Source of the DNA: Amia ocellicauda
Lineage: Eukaryota; Chordata; Actinopteri; Amiiformes; Amiidae
Assembly (NCBI RefSeq): GCF_036373705.1
Contig: NW_027102749.1
Coordinates: 35,264 to 99,263, forward strand
Direction of reading: 5' to 3'
DNA: 64,000 bases
Within the stretch, counting starts at the first letter, position 1; each line of letters opens with the position of its first letter. Below are positions 33,448 to 43,190 of the stretch, piece by piece. The notes beneath the pieces were generated by a model that had not been told where the DNA came from, did not search any database, and saw only the letters and a list, made by a program, of their open reading frames with translations. Made by a program: the position numbers and the translations under genes.

Positions 33448-33566
33448 GCTTGCGGCCACAGCGTCCTGAACGCGCCCGATCTCGTCAGATCTCGGAAGCT
33501 AAACGGGGCAGGTCCTGGTCAGTACTTGGATGGGTGACCTCCTGGAAATACCAGGTGCTGCAAGCT
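33448..33566 (+). rRNA. 5S rRNA, variant
   Basis: Like its left neighbour (CACAGCG, GCAGGTCCTGG), but with a CCAGG arm. Confidence 0.88.
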
Positions 33567-33792
33567 TTTTACGTCTCCTGGGTAACTTCATCGTAGCTCT
33601 TAATACTCTCTTTAAATCTGGAGGAGATATAATTGAAGAATTGTACACGTACCCGGCTACTTTCAGCACCCTTTGCTGCACTGATATTTTTCCCTCCGTT
33701 TTTCTGTTTTTTTTAATTTTTTTTTTTTTTTTGCTAGAAGTTCCGTCAATACCCGCCAGCCTTTAAGAGACATCATGCAGCCAGGCTTTTTG

Positions 33793-33911
33793 GCTTGCGG
33801 CCACACCGTCCTGAATGCGCCCGATCTCGTCAGATCTCGGAAGCTAAACGGGGCAAGGTCTGGTCAGTACTTGGATGGGTGACCTCCTGGAAATACCTTG
33901 TGCTGCAAGCT
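33793..33911 (+). rRNA. 5S rRNA, variant
   Basis: GCAAGGTCTGG, GATGGGTG, CCTTGTG. Confidence 0.87.
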
Positions 33912-34134
33912 TTTTACGTCTCCTGGGTAACTTCATCGTAGCTCTTAATATTGTCTTTCAGTCTGGAGGAGATATAATTGAAGAATTGTACACGTACCCG
34001 GCTACATTCAACACCCTTTGCTGCACTGATATTTTTCCCTCCATTTTTATATTTTTTCTTTTTTTCTTTTTTTAGCTGGAAATTCCGTCAATACCCGCCA
34101 GCCTTTTGGGGACATCATGCAGCCAGACCGCTTG

Positions 34135-34253
34135 GCTTTCGGCCACACCATCCTGAACGCGCCTGATCTCGTCAGATCTCGGAAGCTAAACGGGGCAGGG
34201 CCTGGTCACTACTTGGATGGGTGACCTACTGGAAATACCAGGTGCTGCAAGCT
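34135..34253 (+). rRNA. 5S rRNA, variant
   Basis: GCTTTCGG start, GTCACTAC, GGTGACCTACTGG; the upstream TTTAAGA box is lost. Confidence 0.86.
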
Positions 34254-34469
34254 TTTTCGTCTCCTGGGTAACTTCATCGTAGCTCTTAATACTCTCTTTC
34301 AGTCTGGAGGAGATATTATTGAAGAATTGTACACGTACCCGGCTACTTTCAACACCCTTTGTTTGCTCTGATATTTTTCCCTCCATTTTTCTTTTTTCTT
34401 TTGTTCTTTGCTGGAAGTTCCGTCAATACCCTCCAGCCTTTAAGAGACATCATGCAGCCAGGACTCTTG

Positions 34470-34588
34470 GCTTGCGGCCACACCGTCCTGAACGCGCCCG
34501 ATCTCGTCAGATCTCGGAAGCTAAACGGGGCAGGGCCTGGTCAGTACTTGGATTGTTGACCTCCTGGAAATACCAGGTGCTGCAAGCT
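34470..34588 (+). rRNA. 5S rRNA, box C variant
   Basis: ACTTGGATTGTTGACC. Confidence 0.88.
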
Positions 34589-34803
34589 TTTTACGTCTCC
34601 TGGGTAACTTCATCGTAGCTCTTAATACTCTCTTTCAGTCTGGAGGAGATATAATTGAAGAATTGTACAGGTACCCGGCTACTTTCAACACCCTTTACTG
34701 CACAGATATTTTTCCCTCCATTTTTCTTTTTTCGTTTTTTTTTGCTGGAAGTTCCGTCAATACCCTCCAGCCTTTAAGAGACATCATGCAACCAGGCCTC
34801 TTG

Positions 34804-34922
34804 GCATGCGGACACATTGTCCCGAATGCGCCTGATCTCATCAGATCTCGGAAGCTAAACGGGGCAGGGCCTGGTCAGTACTTGAATGTGAGAACTCGTG
34901 GAAATACCTGGTGCTGCAAGCT
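34804..34922 (+). rRNA. 5S rRNA, divergent
   Basis: GCATGCGGACACATTGTCCC, CTCATC, ACTTGAATGTGAGAACTCG. Confidence 0.83.
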
Positions 34923-35128
34923 TTTTACGTCTCCTGGGTAACTTCATCGTAGCTCTTAATACTCTCTTTCTGTCTGGAGGAGATATAATTGAAGAATTGT
35001 ACACGTACCCGGCTACTTTCGACAGCCTTTGCTGCACTGATATTTTTCCCTCCATTTTTCTTTTTTTTGCTTGAAGTTCCGTCAATACCCGCCAGCCTTT
35101 AAGAGACATCATGCAGCCAGGCTTTTTG

Positions 35129-35247
35129 GCTTGCGGCCACACCGTCCTGAACGAGCCCGATCTTGTCATATCTTGGAAGCAAAACGTGGCAGGGCCTGGT
35201 CAGTATTTGGATTGGTGACCTCCTGGAAAAACTAGGTACTGCAAGCT
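35129..35247 (+). rRNA. 5S rRNA, highly divergent
   Basis: GAACGAGCCC, CATATCTTGG, GCAAAACGTGGC in box A, TATTTGGATTGGTG, AAAACTAGGTACTG. Helices II and V are both damaged. Confidence 0.8.
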
Positions 35248-35463
35248 TATTACGTCTCTTGGGTAACTTCATCGTAGCTGTTAATAATCTCTTTCTGTCT
35301 GGAGGAGATACAATTGAAGAAATGTACACGTACCCGGCAACTTTCTAACACCCTTTGCTGCACTGATATTTTTCCCTCCATTTTTCTTTTTTCTTTTTTT
35401 TTTGCTGGAAGTTCCGTCAATACCCTCCAGCCTTTAAGAGACATCATGCAGCCAGGCCTCTTG

Positions 35464-35582
35464 GTTTGCGGCCACACCGTCCTGAACGCGCCCGATCTCG
35501 TCATATCTCAGATTCTAAACGGGGCAGGGCCTGGTCAGTACTTGGATGGGTGACCTCCTGGAAATACCAGGTGCTGCGAGCT
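35464..35582 (+). rRNA. 5S rRNA, divergent box A
   Basis: GTTTGCGG start, CATATCTCAGATTCTAAACGG, GATGGGTG, CTGCGAGCT. Confidence 0.83.
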
Positions 35583-35798
35583 TTTTACGTCTCCTGGGTA
35601 ACTTCATCGTAGCTCTTAATACTCTCTTTCAGTCTGGAGGAGATATAATTGAAGAATTGTACACGTACCCGGCTAATTTCAACACCCATTGCTGCACTAA
35701 TATTTTTCCCTCCATTTTTCTTTTTTCTTTTTTTTTTTGCTGGAAGTTCCGTCAATACCCTCCAGCCTTTAAGACACATCATGCAGCCTGGCGTCTCG

Positions 35799-35917
35799 GC
35801 TTGCGGCCACACCGTCCTGAACGCGCCCGATCTCGTCAGATCTCGGAAGCTAAACGGGGCAGGACCTGGTCAGTACTTGAATGTGAGACATCCTGGAAAT
35901 ACCTGGTGCTGCAAGCT
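35799..35917 (+). rRNA. 5S rRNA, box C partly damaged
   Basis: ACTTGAATGTGAGACATCC and A106T; T4. Confidence 0.85.
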
Positions 35918-36141
35918 TTTACGTCTCCTGGGTAACTTTATCGTAGCTCTTAATACTCTCTATCTGTCTGGAGGAGATATAATTGAAGTATTGTACACGT
36001 ACCCAGCTACTGTCAACACCCTTTGCTGCACTGATATTTTTCCATCCATTTTTCTTTTTTTTTTTTTTTTTTTTTTTTTCTGCTGGAAGTTCCGTCAATA
36101 CCCTCCAGCCTTTTAGAGACATCATGCAGCCAGGCCTCTTG

Positions 36142-36260
36142 GCTTGTGGCCACACCGTCCTGAACGTGCCCGATCTCGTCAGACCTTGGAAACTAAACGG
36201 GCCAGGGCCTGGTTAGTACTTGGATGGGTGACCTCCAGGAAATACCAGGTGATGCAAGTT
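36142..36260 (+). rRNA. 5S rRNA, last copy of the array
   Basis: GAACGTGCCC, AGACCTTGG, AAACTAAACGGGCCAGGG, CCAGGTGATGCAAGTT. Its spacer is cut off 84 bp downstream. Confidence 0.85.
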
Positions 36261-36354
36261 TTTACGTCTCCTGGGTAACTTCATCGTAGCTCTTAATACT
36301 CTTTATCTGTCTGGTGGAGATATAATTGAAGTTCTGTACACTTTGTCTTAGGGA

Positions 36355-36464
36355 CAGTCTGGCTAGCAGTGACTGAGTGGTTGACAGACGACAAGCAACG
36401 GAATGTACGTGCTCTGTGATGTCATAGCAGTCAGCTGAGAGAGGCTCGTGATGTCATCGCTGAG

Positions 36465-36467
<3 letters not shown>
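36355..36467 (+). repeat. 110-bp repeat next to a microsatellite, copy 1
   Basis: CAGTCTGGCT, GACTGAGTGGTTGACAGAC, ACGGAATGTACGTGCTCTG and TGATGTCATCGCTGAGCTG occur in this order. The same block is at 43022-43140, and its second half at 38450-38520. Each copy runs straight into a TCTG, GGCT or TG microsatellite. It could be the end of an uncharacterised element. Confidence 0.75.
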
Positions 36468-36523
<56 letters not shown>

Positions 36524-36564
36524 CCTCTCAATTCAATTCATTTGTATTGTCAAAGCAATTGGAC

Positions 36565-36619
<55 letters not shown>

Positions 36620-36637
36620 CATACATACATCCATACA
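36466..36637 (+). repeat. Microsatellites (TCTG)n, (TC)n, (TACA)n, (TA)n
   Basis: TCTG and TC repeats at about 36466-36528, then CAATTCAATTCATTTGTATTG (a 45-bp piece also at 38637 and, reversed, at 60270), then TACA and TA repeats to 36637. Confidence 0.9.
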
Positions 36638-36639
36638 TG

Positions 36640-36906
36640 CTAGAAAGTCATTACTATGTTATCTTAAAGGCTAACTAAGCAGAACATATATCATTATAGA
36701 ACAGAGTTCATAGGTCAACACATGGTTTTAGGGAACAGGCACGTAGGTCATACCGTTTGACATTGTCTCCAAGGTTCTCATCGTAAATAACAAACAGAAA
36801 TCAAACTATCTTCTGGGCTGACCTTCTAGCTTGACCGTATCTTTCTTAAGTATACAAGAGAGAAAAACAGGTGTAAGAAAATAATTTCTAATTTTCCTTC
36901 TACACA
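36640..36906 (-). mobile_element. LTR-B fragment
   Basis: The reverse strand matches the first two thirds of the LTR at 40024-40451: it starts TGTGTAGAAGGAAAATTAG, passes CTCTTGTATACTTAAGAAAGAT and stops at AGTAATGACTTTC, so the promoter and 3' end are missing. Confidence 0.75.
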
Positions 36907-36928
36907 TATATACATACATACATACATA

Positions 36929-38448
36929 TGTAGCGTTATGTTGGGTGTATTTGGATAAGAGCATTTGGGCTCTGAGCTGAAGCACTGTTCTAAAGAAGAC
37001 CTCTCCCCCCCCAAAGTTATCAGATTTCCTTAGCTCATCAGCTTGGAACTGGTTTGCATCAAAGTGACAGTTTTGGGGAGGATGGCACCGAGAAGAGGCC
37101 AAATAGTTTGGAATTCTGCTATGAGATGTCTGGAGAAAGGGGCCTGTTGGTGATAAAAACTCTTTGAAGTGGATGAGAGCCGAAATCCCGACATAGAGCT
37201 ACGAACCCAGGCCAACCGGCATTTCCAAAAGATGGCATGGATTGACATCAGTCATAAATAAAGCCTCCCTCCAATAGGACACTGGGGGCTGAAACCGAAA
37301 TCCAATCTCAAGAACTCAGGGACCAATCACCTACTGATCTGACAGACTATAAGGAACAGCGGACAGTCTTTCTCTCTCTTTCTCTCTCACCTGAACCAGA
37401 AACTCGCTGCCACAGCTCAACCTGTAGCTCTGTTGCCAGAACCGGAATCAGAAACCAACCAAGTCTTTGCCGGCAACAGAAGAGTTAAACTGGGAGAAGG
37501 AGATTGAGCGAAGAATTATTTTAAAGGACTTTATTAAATAAATAACTTTACAGACCCACCTGATCAGTGGAGTTTTACAGCTGGACAATTGACTAAGTCG
37601 ACTGAATACGAAAGTGTCAGTCACTTAAATAGCTATTTGAGTCTTAAGAAACTTGACCCTTGGAACAAACAGGGCCCTGCTTTCCTCAAAGACTTCGTCT
37701 TCAAGTAACTACGGTGGAACCCTGCTTACAAAGAAGATTTTGTGCACAACCTTGGAGCCTTCAAACCAATGGAAAATCTGTTTGGAAAAGACTCTACATT
37801 CGCGAAACCCCAACTTCCAGGTGCATCGACTGAGTGGAAGTTCTTGGACAAAGCTGAACCGGACTGCCTTTGTTCCAAACCACACGGACCTCGTGCCGTG
37901 TGCTGTTATCTGAGCCCGAAGCCAGAGAGGCCTCTCTGCGACGAAGTTCACATAAGTTTAACAGTTTGGAGTTTGTGATTCATGACATTTGAGAAATCAA
38001 TTAGAAATGTTAATCTGTGATTCATAACTCTAGAATGTGTAATATCATTTAGTTTTCTTAAATATAAATGTGTGTTGCATTAAACTGTTTTGTTGATAAT
38101 TTTAGAAATAAAATCTGTCAACGCCGAGAAATATCTTCTCATTCCTGTTTAACTGTTTAGTCTGAAATTGACACAAGTTAATAGACATTAGATTATTGGT
38201 GGCCCTGCCTATCCTTAATCATTGAATAATAATCAGTTAAGGGAAATTGTGGTAACAAATAGGATCTTTCTCGGCACCTAAACGTAAATGAGACTGATAT
38301 ATATATAACGAGAAGTTACCTGACATAAATACTAACCTGCGTAGTTATTGAATGTCTGACTAACAATACTAATGAGAGACTCACCTTCGTCTTACTAACC
38401 GGTATTGTAGTCAATGTGTTTATAACCTTTTTTGTTTAACGATTTGTT
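36929..38448 (+). mobile_element. LTR-A, 3'-truncated copy
   Basis: It begins TGTAGCGTTATGTTGGGTGT and follows the complete copy at 49417-51229 up to GATTTGT at 38446; the last 290 bp or so are absent and the 110-bp repeat takes over. It keeps the CCAATAGGACACTGGGGGCTG block and a late AATAAAATC signal. Short open frames inside (up to 86 codons) have no recognisable product. Confidence 0.8.
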
Positions 38449-38449
38449 A

Positions 38450-38539
38450 AACGGAATGTACGTGCTCTGTGATGTCATAGCAGTAAGCTGAGAGAGGCTC
38501 GTCATGTCATCGCTGAGCTGGCTGGCTGGCTGGCTGGCT

Positions 38540-38574
<35 letters not shown>

Positions 38575-38576
38575 TC

Positions 38577-38617
<41 letters not shown>

Positions 38618-38720
38618 TACACTCTCTCTCTCCCTCTCAATTCAATTCATTTGTATTGTCAAAGCAATTGGACATGCATACATACATACATACATATATA
38701 TGGAAAATAAACAATACGTG
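38450..38720 (+). repeat. 110-bp repeat (second half) and (GGCT)n/(TG)n/(TCTG)n/(TC)n/(TACA)n tracts
   Basis: ACGGAATGTACGTGCTCTG block at 38450-38520, then GGCT, TG, TCTG and TC runs to about 38636, then AATTCAATTCATTTGTATTG and TACA repeats. Confidence 0.85.
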
Positions 38721-38777
38721 TACATCTCTTTCTGCATTAGTGGTGCCCTCACAGATGTGCAAGTTACATGACAGACA
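38718..38777 (-). mobile_element. Tc1 transposase sliver
   Basis: On the reverse strand this reads CNLHICEGTTNAERDVHV, the stretch also seen in the larger Tc1 fragment at 42027-42475. It is joined to a (GACA)n/(CA)n tract, 38770-38880. A third copy is at about 57172-57222. Confidence 0.6.
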
Positions 38778-38879
38778 GACAGACAGACACACACACACTT
38801 TCACACACAGACAGATAGACACATACACACACAGACACACACACACATACTTTGACAGACAGACAGACAGACACACGCA

Positions 38880-39511
38880 TATTATGGGTCTTTGTTGGGT
38901 AGTGAAATGGGTAGCATCAGTCGCAGTGTGGGTAATGTCAGGGAGCCAATCATAGTCCCCGTTATTTGCATATCGTGGCACAAAGCATTCTGGGAAAAGC
39001 AACTAAACACGTTTAGTCATGTATTTGTCCATAGTTTACACATGAGATGAAAGAGACAGTATGACGTGTTGAGCACCTGGGATTCCTCATGTGTATGTGA
39101 GGGGCAGAGGAACCGGATCCCAAGTGTGCGTCCCAGGTGCTATAGGTTTCAAAGCATGCAGGGGAATAAGCACCCCACCCTGACACCTATAGAAGACTGG
39201 ATAGGGAGATATAAATAGCAATGGGGAGACTCTTGTACTTGGTGTGGCTCTATCCATATAGTGGGGCCAGCAGCCACTTAGCAGGTGCAGCAATAGAAGC
39301 TCAGCCTGGGGAGACTGGATTTAGCATTTCCTCTCCATTTTGATAACTATCCATAATCATTTCTGCAAAATACTTCTATGATACCTATGTATGTTTTTTA
39401 CTTGTACTATATTATACTATCAAGTATCAGTGTACACATACAATGTGACCTGTTACATTAATACAGAAGCCACGGAAGGCCAGATCACTAATAGCCACTG
39501 TCCCCTGATAT
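38880..39511. other. Flank shared with 56332-57170 (inverted)
   Basis: No gene recognised. The stretch, including TATGGGTCTTTGTTGGGTAG, GGATAGGGAGATATAAATAG and CCTCTCCATTTTGATAAC, is repeated inverted at 56332-56960 with few differences. It is the outer flank of the DNA transposon in both places. Confidence 0.75.
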
Positions 39512-40023
39512 TACACTTTTTTACAATCACTTTGGCACTCATTTCAGAACCTTGATGTCATTTTTCAAAACTCTAGACACTAAACTCACACCCGATGATC
39601 AAAATGCACATTTTTCAAAACTCTAACACTTTTTTACAATTGCTTGGATACAATACACATCAACCTCAGATCATTTGTTCATTGAACTAAAATGACACAA
39701 CTTAACATCAAAGTATTACCATTTCAAAATGCAATTCACACATTACATCTGAGATCACTGTCTATTCATTTCATTACAAAGATCTAACTATCAATTGATA
39801 CAGCTGCTCAAAATGATAAGTGACTGTTGCATTACTCTTAATGCATAATTTTATGGAAACTGACAAACAATATTCCATGTTTCGATCATGAAAGTTTCAG
39901 GATAATGAGATCCATTGACATCAATAAACGAGGAGCATGAACCAGTTGGACTACATTATCTATGGATGTAATATTTCATCATCATTCATCATCATGTAGC
40001 ACTTTTCCACACCATGTTTGCAG

Positions 40024-40451
40024 TGTGGAAGGAAAGTTAGAAATTCTTTCTCTAATACCTGTTTTTCTCTCTTGTATACTTAAGAAAGATAAGGTCAAGC
40101 TAGAAGGTCAGGCCAGAAGGTAGTTTGATTTCTGCTTGTTATTTACGATGAGAATCTTGGAGACAATGTCAAACAGTATGATTGAAGTGCCTGCTCCCTA
40201 ATCCATGTGTTGATCTATGAACTCTGTCCTATAATGATATAAATTCTGCTTAGCTAACTTTTAAGATAACATAGTAATGACTTTCTGATTATAACCAGCT
40301 CTTTGATTTTTGTGTATAAAAGCTCTGACTGTTAAAATGAAGGCAGAGCGACTTTGGGATCTACTTGAGTCACTGTTCCTCTCCACGCTGCGTGTATTAA
40401 AGGCATTGCAACTAACGCTCCAACCTGGTTGAAGATGATTGTTCTTCCACA
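40024..40451 (+). mobile_element. LTR-B solo LTR
   Basis: 428 bp bounded by TGTGGAAG and CTTCCACA, the inverted TG...CA ends typical of LTRs. GTATAAAAGC at about 40315 looks like a core promoter, and ATTAAAGGC a poly(A) signal. No clear target duplication is seen (GCAG left, TCAG right). It sits inside the DNA transposon, at the same insertion point as the retroviral remnant in the inverted copy at 51442. Confidence 0.8.
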
Positions 40452-40594
40452 TCAGATTTGACATTACTGTATGTATGCAGGCCCTTGTAATTGCTTTTCC
40501 AATACTGCCAACTGGTTATTGATGATTGATTTCACATTGTGGTACGAGTATCGAGTGAAATGAGTGCTATCCACCCCAGCAACACAGTGATAAC

Positions 40595-41003
40595 ATGGAG
40601 CCGGCAAGTCATCCAGGTCACAATAGAGGTCAAGCAGTGGGAGGAGGAAGACGTGGTGGTCAAAGGAATGGAAGGGGACATGCACCCCTTCTGAGAGGTG
40701 GTCGTGGGCCTCGTCATAGAGGAGGGCTTAGGCCTCACCAGAGAGGCAGCCATGGGCCTCATTTGAGAGGTGTTGGGGGAACGTGGTAGAGGACAAGGCC
40801 ACGGACCAGACAGCGGCAGCAACAGCAAATAGTGTCCAGTGAAATCCGAGAAATAGTTGTAGAGCATGTTGTAAATCATGGCATGACCATGACTGAGGCA
40901 GCTACAATGATTCAATCAAACCTCAGAATCAACTCAGGATCAGCTGTGGCCTCAATCATCAGAAATTTCCGTACTGAGAAGCGGCAAGTCTTCAGCATGC
41001 ACT
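40595..41003 (+). pseudogene. Transposase-like N-terminus, RG-rich, frameshifted
   Basis: The first frame from ATG at 40595 encodes an Arg/Gly/His-rich stretch of about 64 residues ending at TAG (40787). Another frame then continues with about 60 residues, including EIREIVVEHVVNHGMTMTEA and SAVASIIRNFRTEKRQVF, which look like a helix-turn-helix of IS630/Tc1-type transposases, before a stop near 41003. No DDE catalytic region follows. Confidence 0.55.
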
Positions 41004-41771
41004 AAACATTAGGCTACTCTCAATTGTCAAATGACTGTATACTGCATACCAATGTGTAGCACAGAGTATAGTGTGCCTTTTGAAAGAAATGCAGACAGAG
41101 TGAAGCAGCTGATGACTGAGTATGTTCAGGTATGTTCAGTTTCAAGATGCCTCTTGTGAAAAATGGTTGTGAGAACCTGAACCTGAACACAGGGCTGATG
41201 GAAATTTAGAAGTACAGTAATCAATCCTTTGTTTTGCTTTTTACACTAAGCCAGGTGAGGAACACTGCAGTTGACATTTTACTGTAGTTTTGTTCTTTTT
41301 TGTAGCTAATTATTGTTGCATGGATTCAAAGAAACCTATGGTGTGATTTGATTGTATTGCATCAATACATTTCAGATTTTGTTCAATGATTCCACTGTGT
41401 CTGTAGTATTCTCTCTACTAGTCCTTTTACAGTGATGTATTTATGTGTAGTACCATAATGAAACATGTATCACATATTTTGTACTACAATATTTAATGAT
41501 TGTACGAACAACTACACAGTGAAACTATCGGTATCTTCTGTGTGGGTGATCTAAATAAATGTTACTATGGTATTTCATGATAAATGAATTATTTGAACCA
41601 ACAAGTCTGCAAGTGCAAGGTTTCTTTAAAGATATGAATGCACAATGCAATGTTTTGAACATTGGACAGCCTGTGTTACAAGTGATGACCGTTTTGAGTT
41701 TTGTGTCTAGAGTTTTGAAAAATGACATCAAGGTTCTGAAATTAGTGACAAAGTGATTGTAAAAAACTGTA

Positions 41772-42026
41772 TATTCATCCTATTTAATGTGCTCTTTTAA
41801 AATGTACTTTTCTTTTTTATGTTGCCATTTCTGTTCTACCAATGTTTCAGTTGTTAGCCAAAGATTGACAGAGTACATCTCATACACACAGGCCAGACAG
41901 CAAGGATTTCTTTTTGAAATTCAATTACAAATGCTGCATGAACTCATCAATACGATTAGAGCTCCTGAAAGCAATATAACTAACTCACTCTACAGCATCT
42001 CATTAGCAGTGAAAAGAAACCAAGAA
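41772..42026 (+). other. Unidentified stretch
   Basis: An open frame, 41787-42059, has no recognisable motif and overlaps the Tc1 fragment; I see nothing I would call a gene. Confidence 0.4.
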
Positions 42027-42475
42027 AGTTGGGACAGTCGACTGTTTACCACTATGTAACATCACCTTTTCTTTTAATAACACTTATTAAGCACTTGGGC
42101 ACTGAAGGCACCTCTTGGTTAAGTTTAGCAAGCGGGATTTCCCCCCATTCATCCATTATGCATTTCCTCAGCTGCGCAACTGCACAGGGCCTTCGTTGTC
42201 TTAATTTGCACTTCATAGTGCGCCACACATTCTCAATTCGGAGACAGGTCAGGACTGCAGGCAGGCCATGCTAGCACCCGCACTCTCTGCCTACGCAACC
42301 ATGCGCTTGTAATCTGGGCAGAATGTGGTTTGGCGTTATCCTGCTGAAAAATGCAGGGACGTCCCTGGAAAAGACGATGTCTGGATGGCAGCATATGTTG
42401 CTCCAAAATGTGTACATCTCTTTCTGCAAAAATGGTGCCCTCACAGATGTGCGAGTTACATGACAGACAGACACT
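42027..42475 (-). pseudogene. Tc1-type transposase, C-terminal fragment
   Basis: On the reverse strand the catalytic second Asp block is visible (FQQDNAKPHSAQITSAWLR), then LAWPACSPDLSPN; a shifted frame then gives WRTMKCKLRQRRPCAVAQLR. The N-terminal DNA-binding part and both inverted repeats are absent. It is a dead fragment ending in a (GACA)n/(CA)n tract. Confidence 0.8.
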
Positions 42476-42655
42476 CATACACACTGTCACACCCACACAA
42501 ACACATACACTTTCACAGACAGACACACGCACACACACTCACTTTCACACAGAGACAGACACACAAACACAGAGACAGACACACACACTTACAGACACAC
42601 ACACACACACTCACTTTCACACAGACACACACACACATACATACATACATATATA
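42465..42655. repeat. (GACA)n/(CA)n microsatellite
   Basis: Interleaved ACAGACAGACAC, CACACACA and TTTCACA repeats, as at 38770-38880. Confidence 0.85.
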
Positions 42656-43021
42656 AGGAAAAGAAACAATACATTTAAAAATCACAAAAAGATGTAATAA
42701 AGTACAGAAAATCTAAATGTAATAAAATGTGATCTTTAATACATACAAATATGTATGGCTGGTCGGATGCGTCTTGGACTCGGGTTCCTCTTCATTACGT
42801 ATAATGCTTTTGCCTTTTGCTATAGCTTTCCGTGGAGGGGATCGTGGGTGAGTTTGTACCATTCTTGGGAGGCTCTGCCTTGTTGGGGCGGAGCTGTGAT
42901 CCAGGTGAACAGCAGATCGGACATAGGTGGGCATGTGGGCGGAGGAGGAAGGCCGGTCAAGCAAATAAGCTTGCTAAGGTACGCAGCAGCAGCAAGCAGC
43001 CCCACCATCCAGTCAGCCAGC

Positions 43022-43190
43022 CAGTCTGGCTGGCAGTGACTGAGTGGTTGACAGACGGCAAGCAACGGAATGTACGTGCTCTGTGATGTCATAGGAGTCA
43101 CCTGAGAGAGATGTTTGTGATGTCATCGCTGAGCTGGCTGGCTCTGTGTGTCTTGCTGGCTGTGTGTGTGTGTGTGAGAGAGAGAGAGAC
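43022..43190 (+). repeat. 110-bp repeat, copy 3, with (TG)n(GA)n
   Basis: Full-length relative of 36355-36467, followed by TGTGTGTG and a short GAGAGAGAGAGAGAC tract against which the LINE 3' end lies. Confidence 0.75.

Larger units (their letters stand above)
1..36344 (+). repeat. Tandem 5S rDNA array, 109 gene copies
   Basis: The array is head-to-tail copies of a 5S gene (about 119 nt) plus a spacer of about 215 bp; starts at 27, 356, 692 through 36142 give a mean unit of about 334 bp. Array consensus landmarks are GCTTGCGGCC at 1-10, GATCTCGTCA at 31-40, GCTAAACGGGGCAG at 51-64, TTGGATGGGAGACC at 79-92 and CTGCAAGCT at 111-119. Spacers run, in order, through the T-run terminator, TACGTCTCCTGGGTAAC, GGAGATATAATTGAAG, TTGTACACGTA, a poly(T) tract of about 8 to 32, GTTCCGTCAATACCCGCC and TTTAAGAGACATCATGCAGCC. 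No transposon interrupts the array. 5S rRNA is the small RNA of the large ribosomal subunit, made by RNA polymerase III with TFIIIA. The left end continues outside the window; the right end breaks off inside a spacer after TGTACAC. Per-copy notes below use the consensus numbering 1-119. Confidence 0.97.
39512..41771 (+). mobile_element. Tc1/mariner-IS630-like DNA transposon with about 70-bp TIRs
   Basis: Left end TACACTTTTTTACAATCAC and right end, read inverted, TACAGTTTTTTACAATCAC continue with few mismatches for about 70 bp through TTTCAGAACCTTGATG and CAAAACTCTAGACAC. TA at 39512-39513 and 41770-41771 fits a TA target duplication. Internally it carries a broken transposase-like N-terminus (40595-41000) and a nested LTR (40024-40451). 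The catalytic part is missing, so this copy is non-autonomous. Confidence 0.8.

Noticed and set aside
27-36260. 5S-derived SINEs
   Set aside because: Copies are strictly tandem with a shared spacer and no A-rich tail or target duplications.
1-36344. Array as CRISPR-like or satellite DNA
   Set aside because: The unit is a 5S gene plus spacer with Pol III signals; units are far too long and uniform for a CRISPR array.
1-36344. LINE of the kind that targets 5S genes inserted in the array
   Set aside because: I followed every unit and found no insertion in any gene.
37653-37978. Frames of 78 to 86 codons inside LTR-A, also at 50141 and 58278
   Set aside because: They are conserved only because the LTR is repeated; no domain, and overlapping frames are equally open.
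36929-38448. Full proviral structure between LTR-A copies at 36929 and 49417
   Set aside because: Both are on the + strand, but the DNA between holds other elements and host exons, no retroviral genes in the right order.
38504-38955. Cys/Val- or Thr/His-rich frames in TG/GACA tracts
   Set aside because: Microsatellite translations.
40464-40685. Reverse-strand frame over the RG-rich leader, open in both copies of the element
   Set aside because: It is the complement of the forward reading; the forward strand carries the helix-turn-helix, so I kept that. It remains possible but weak.
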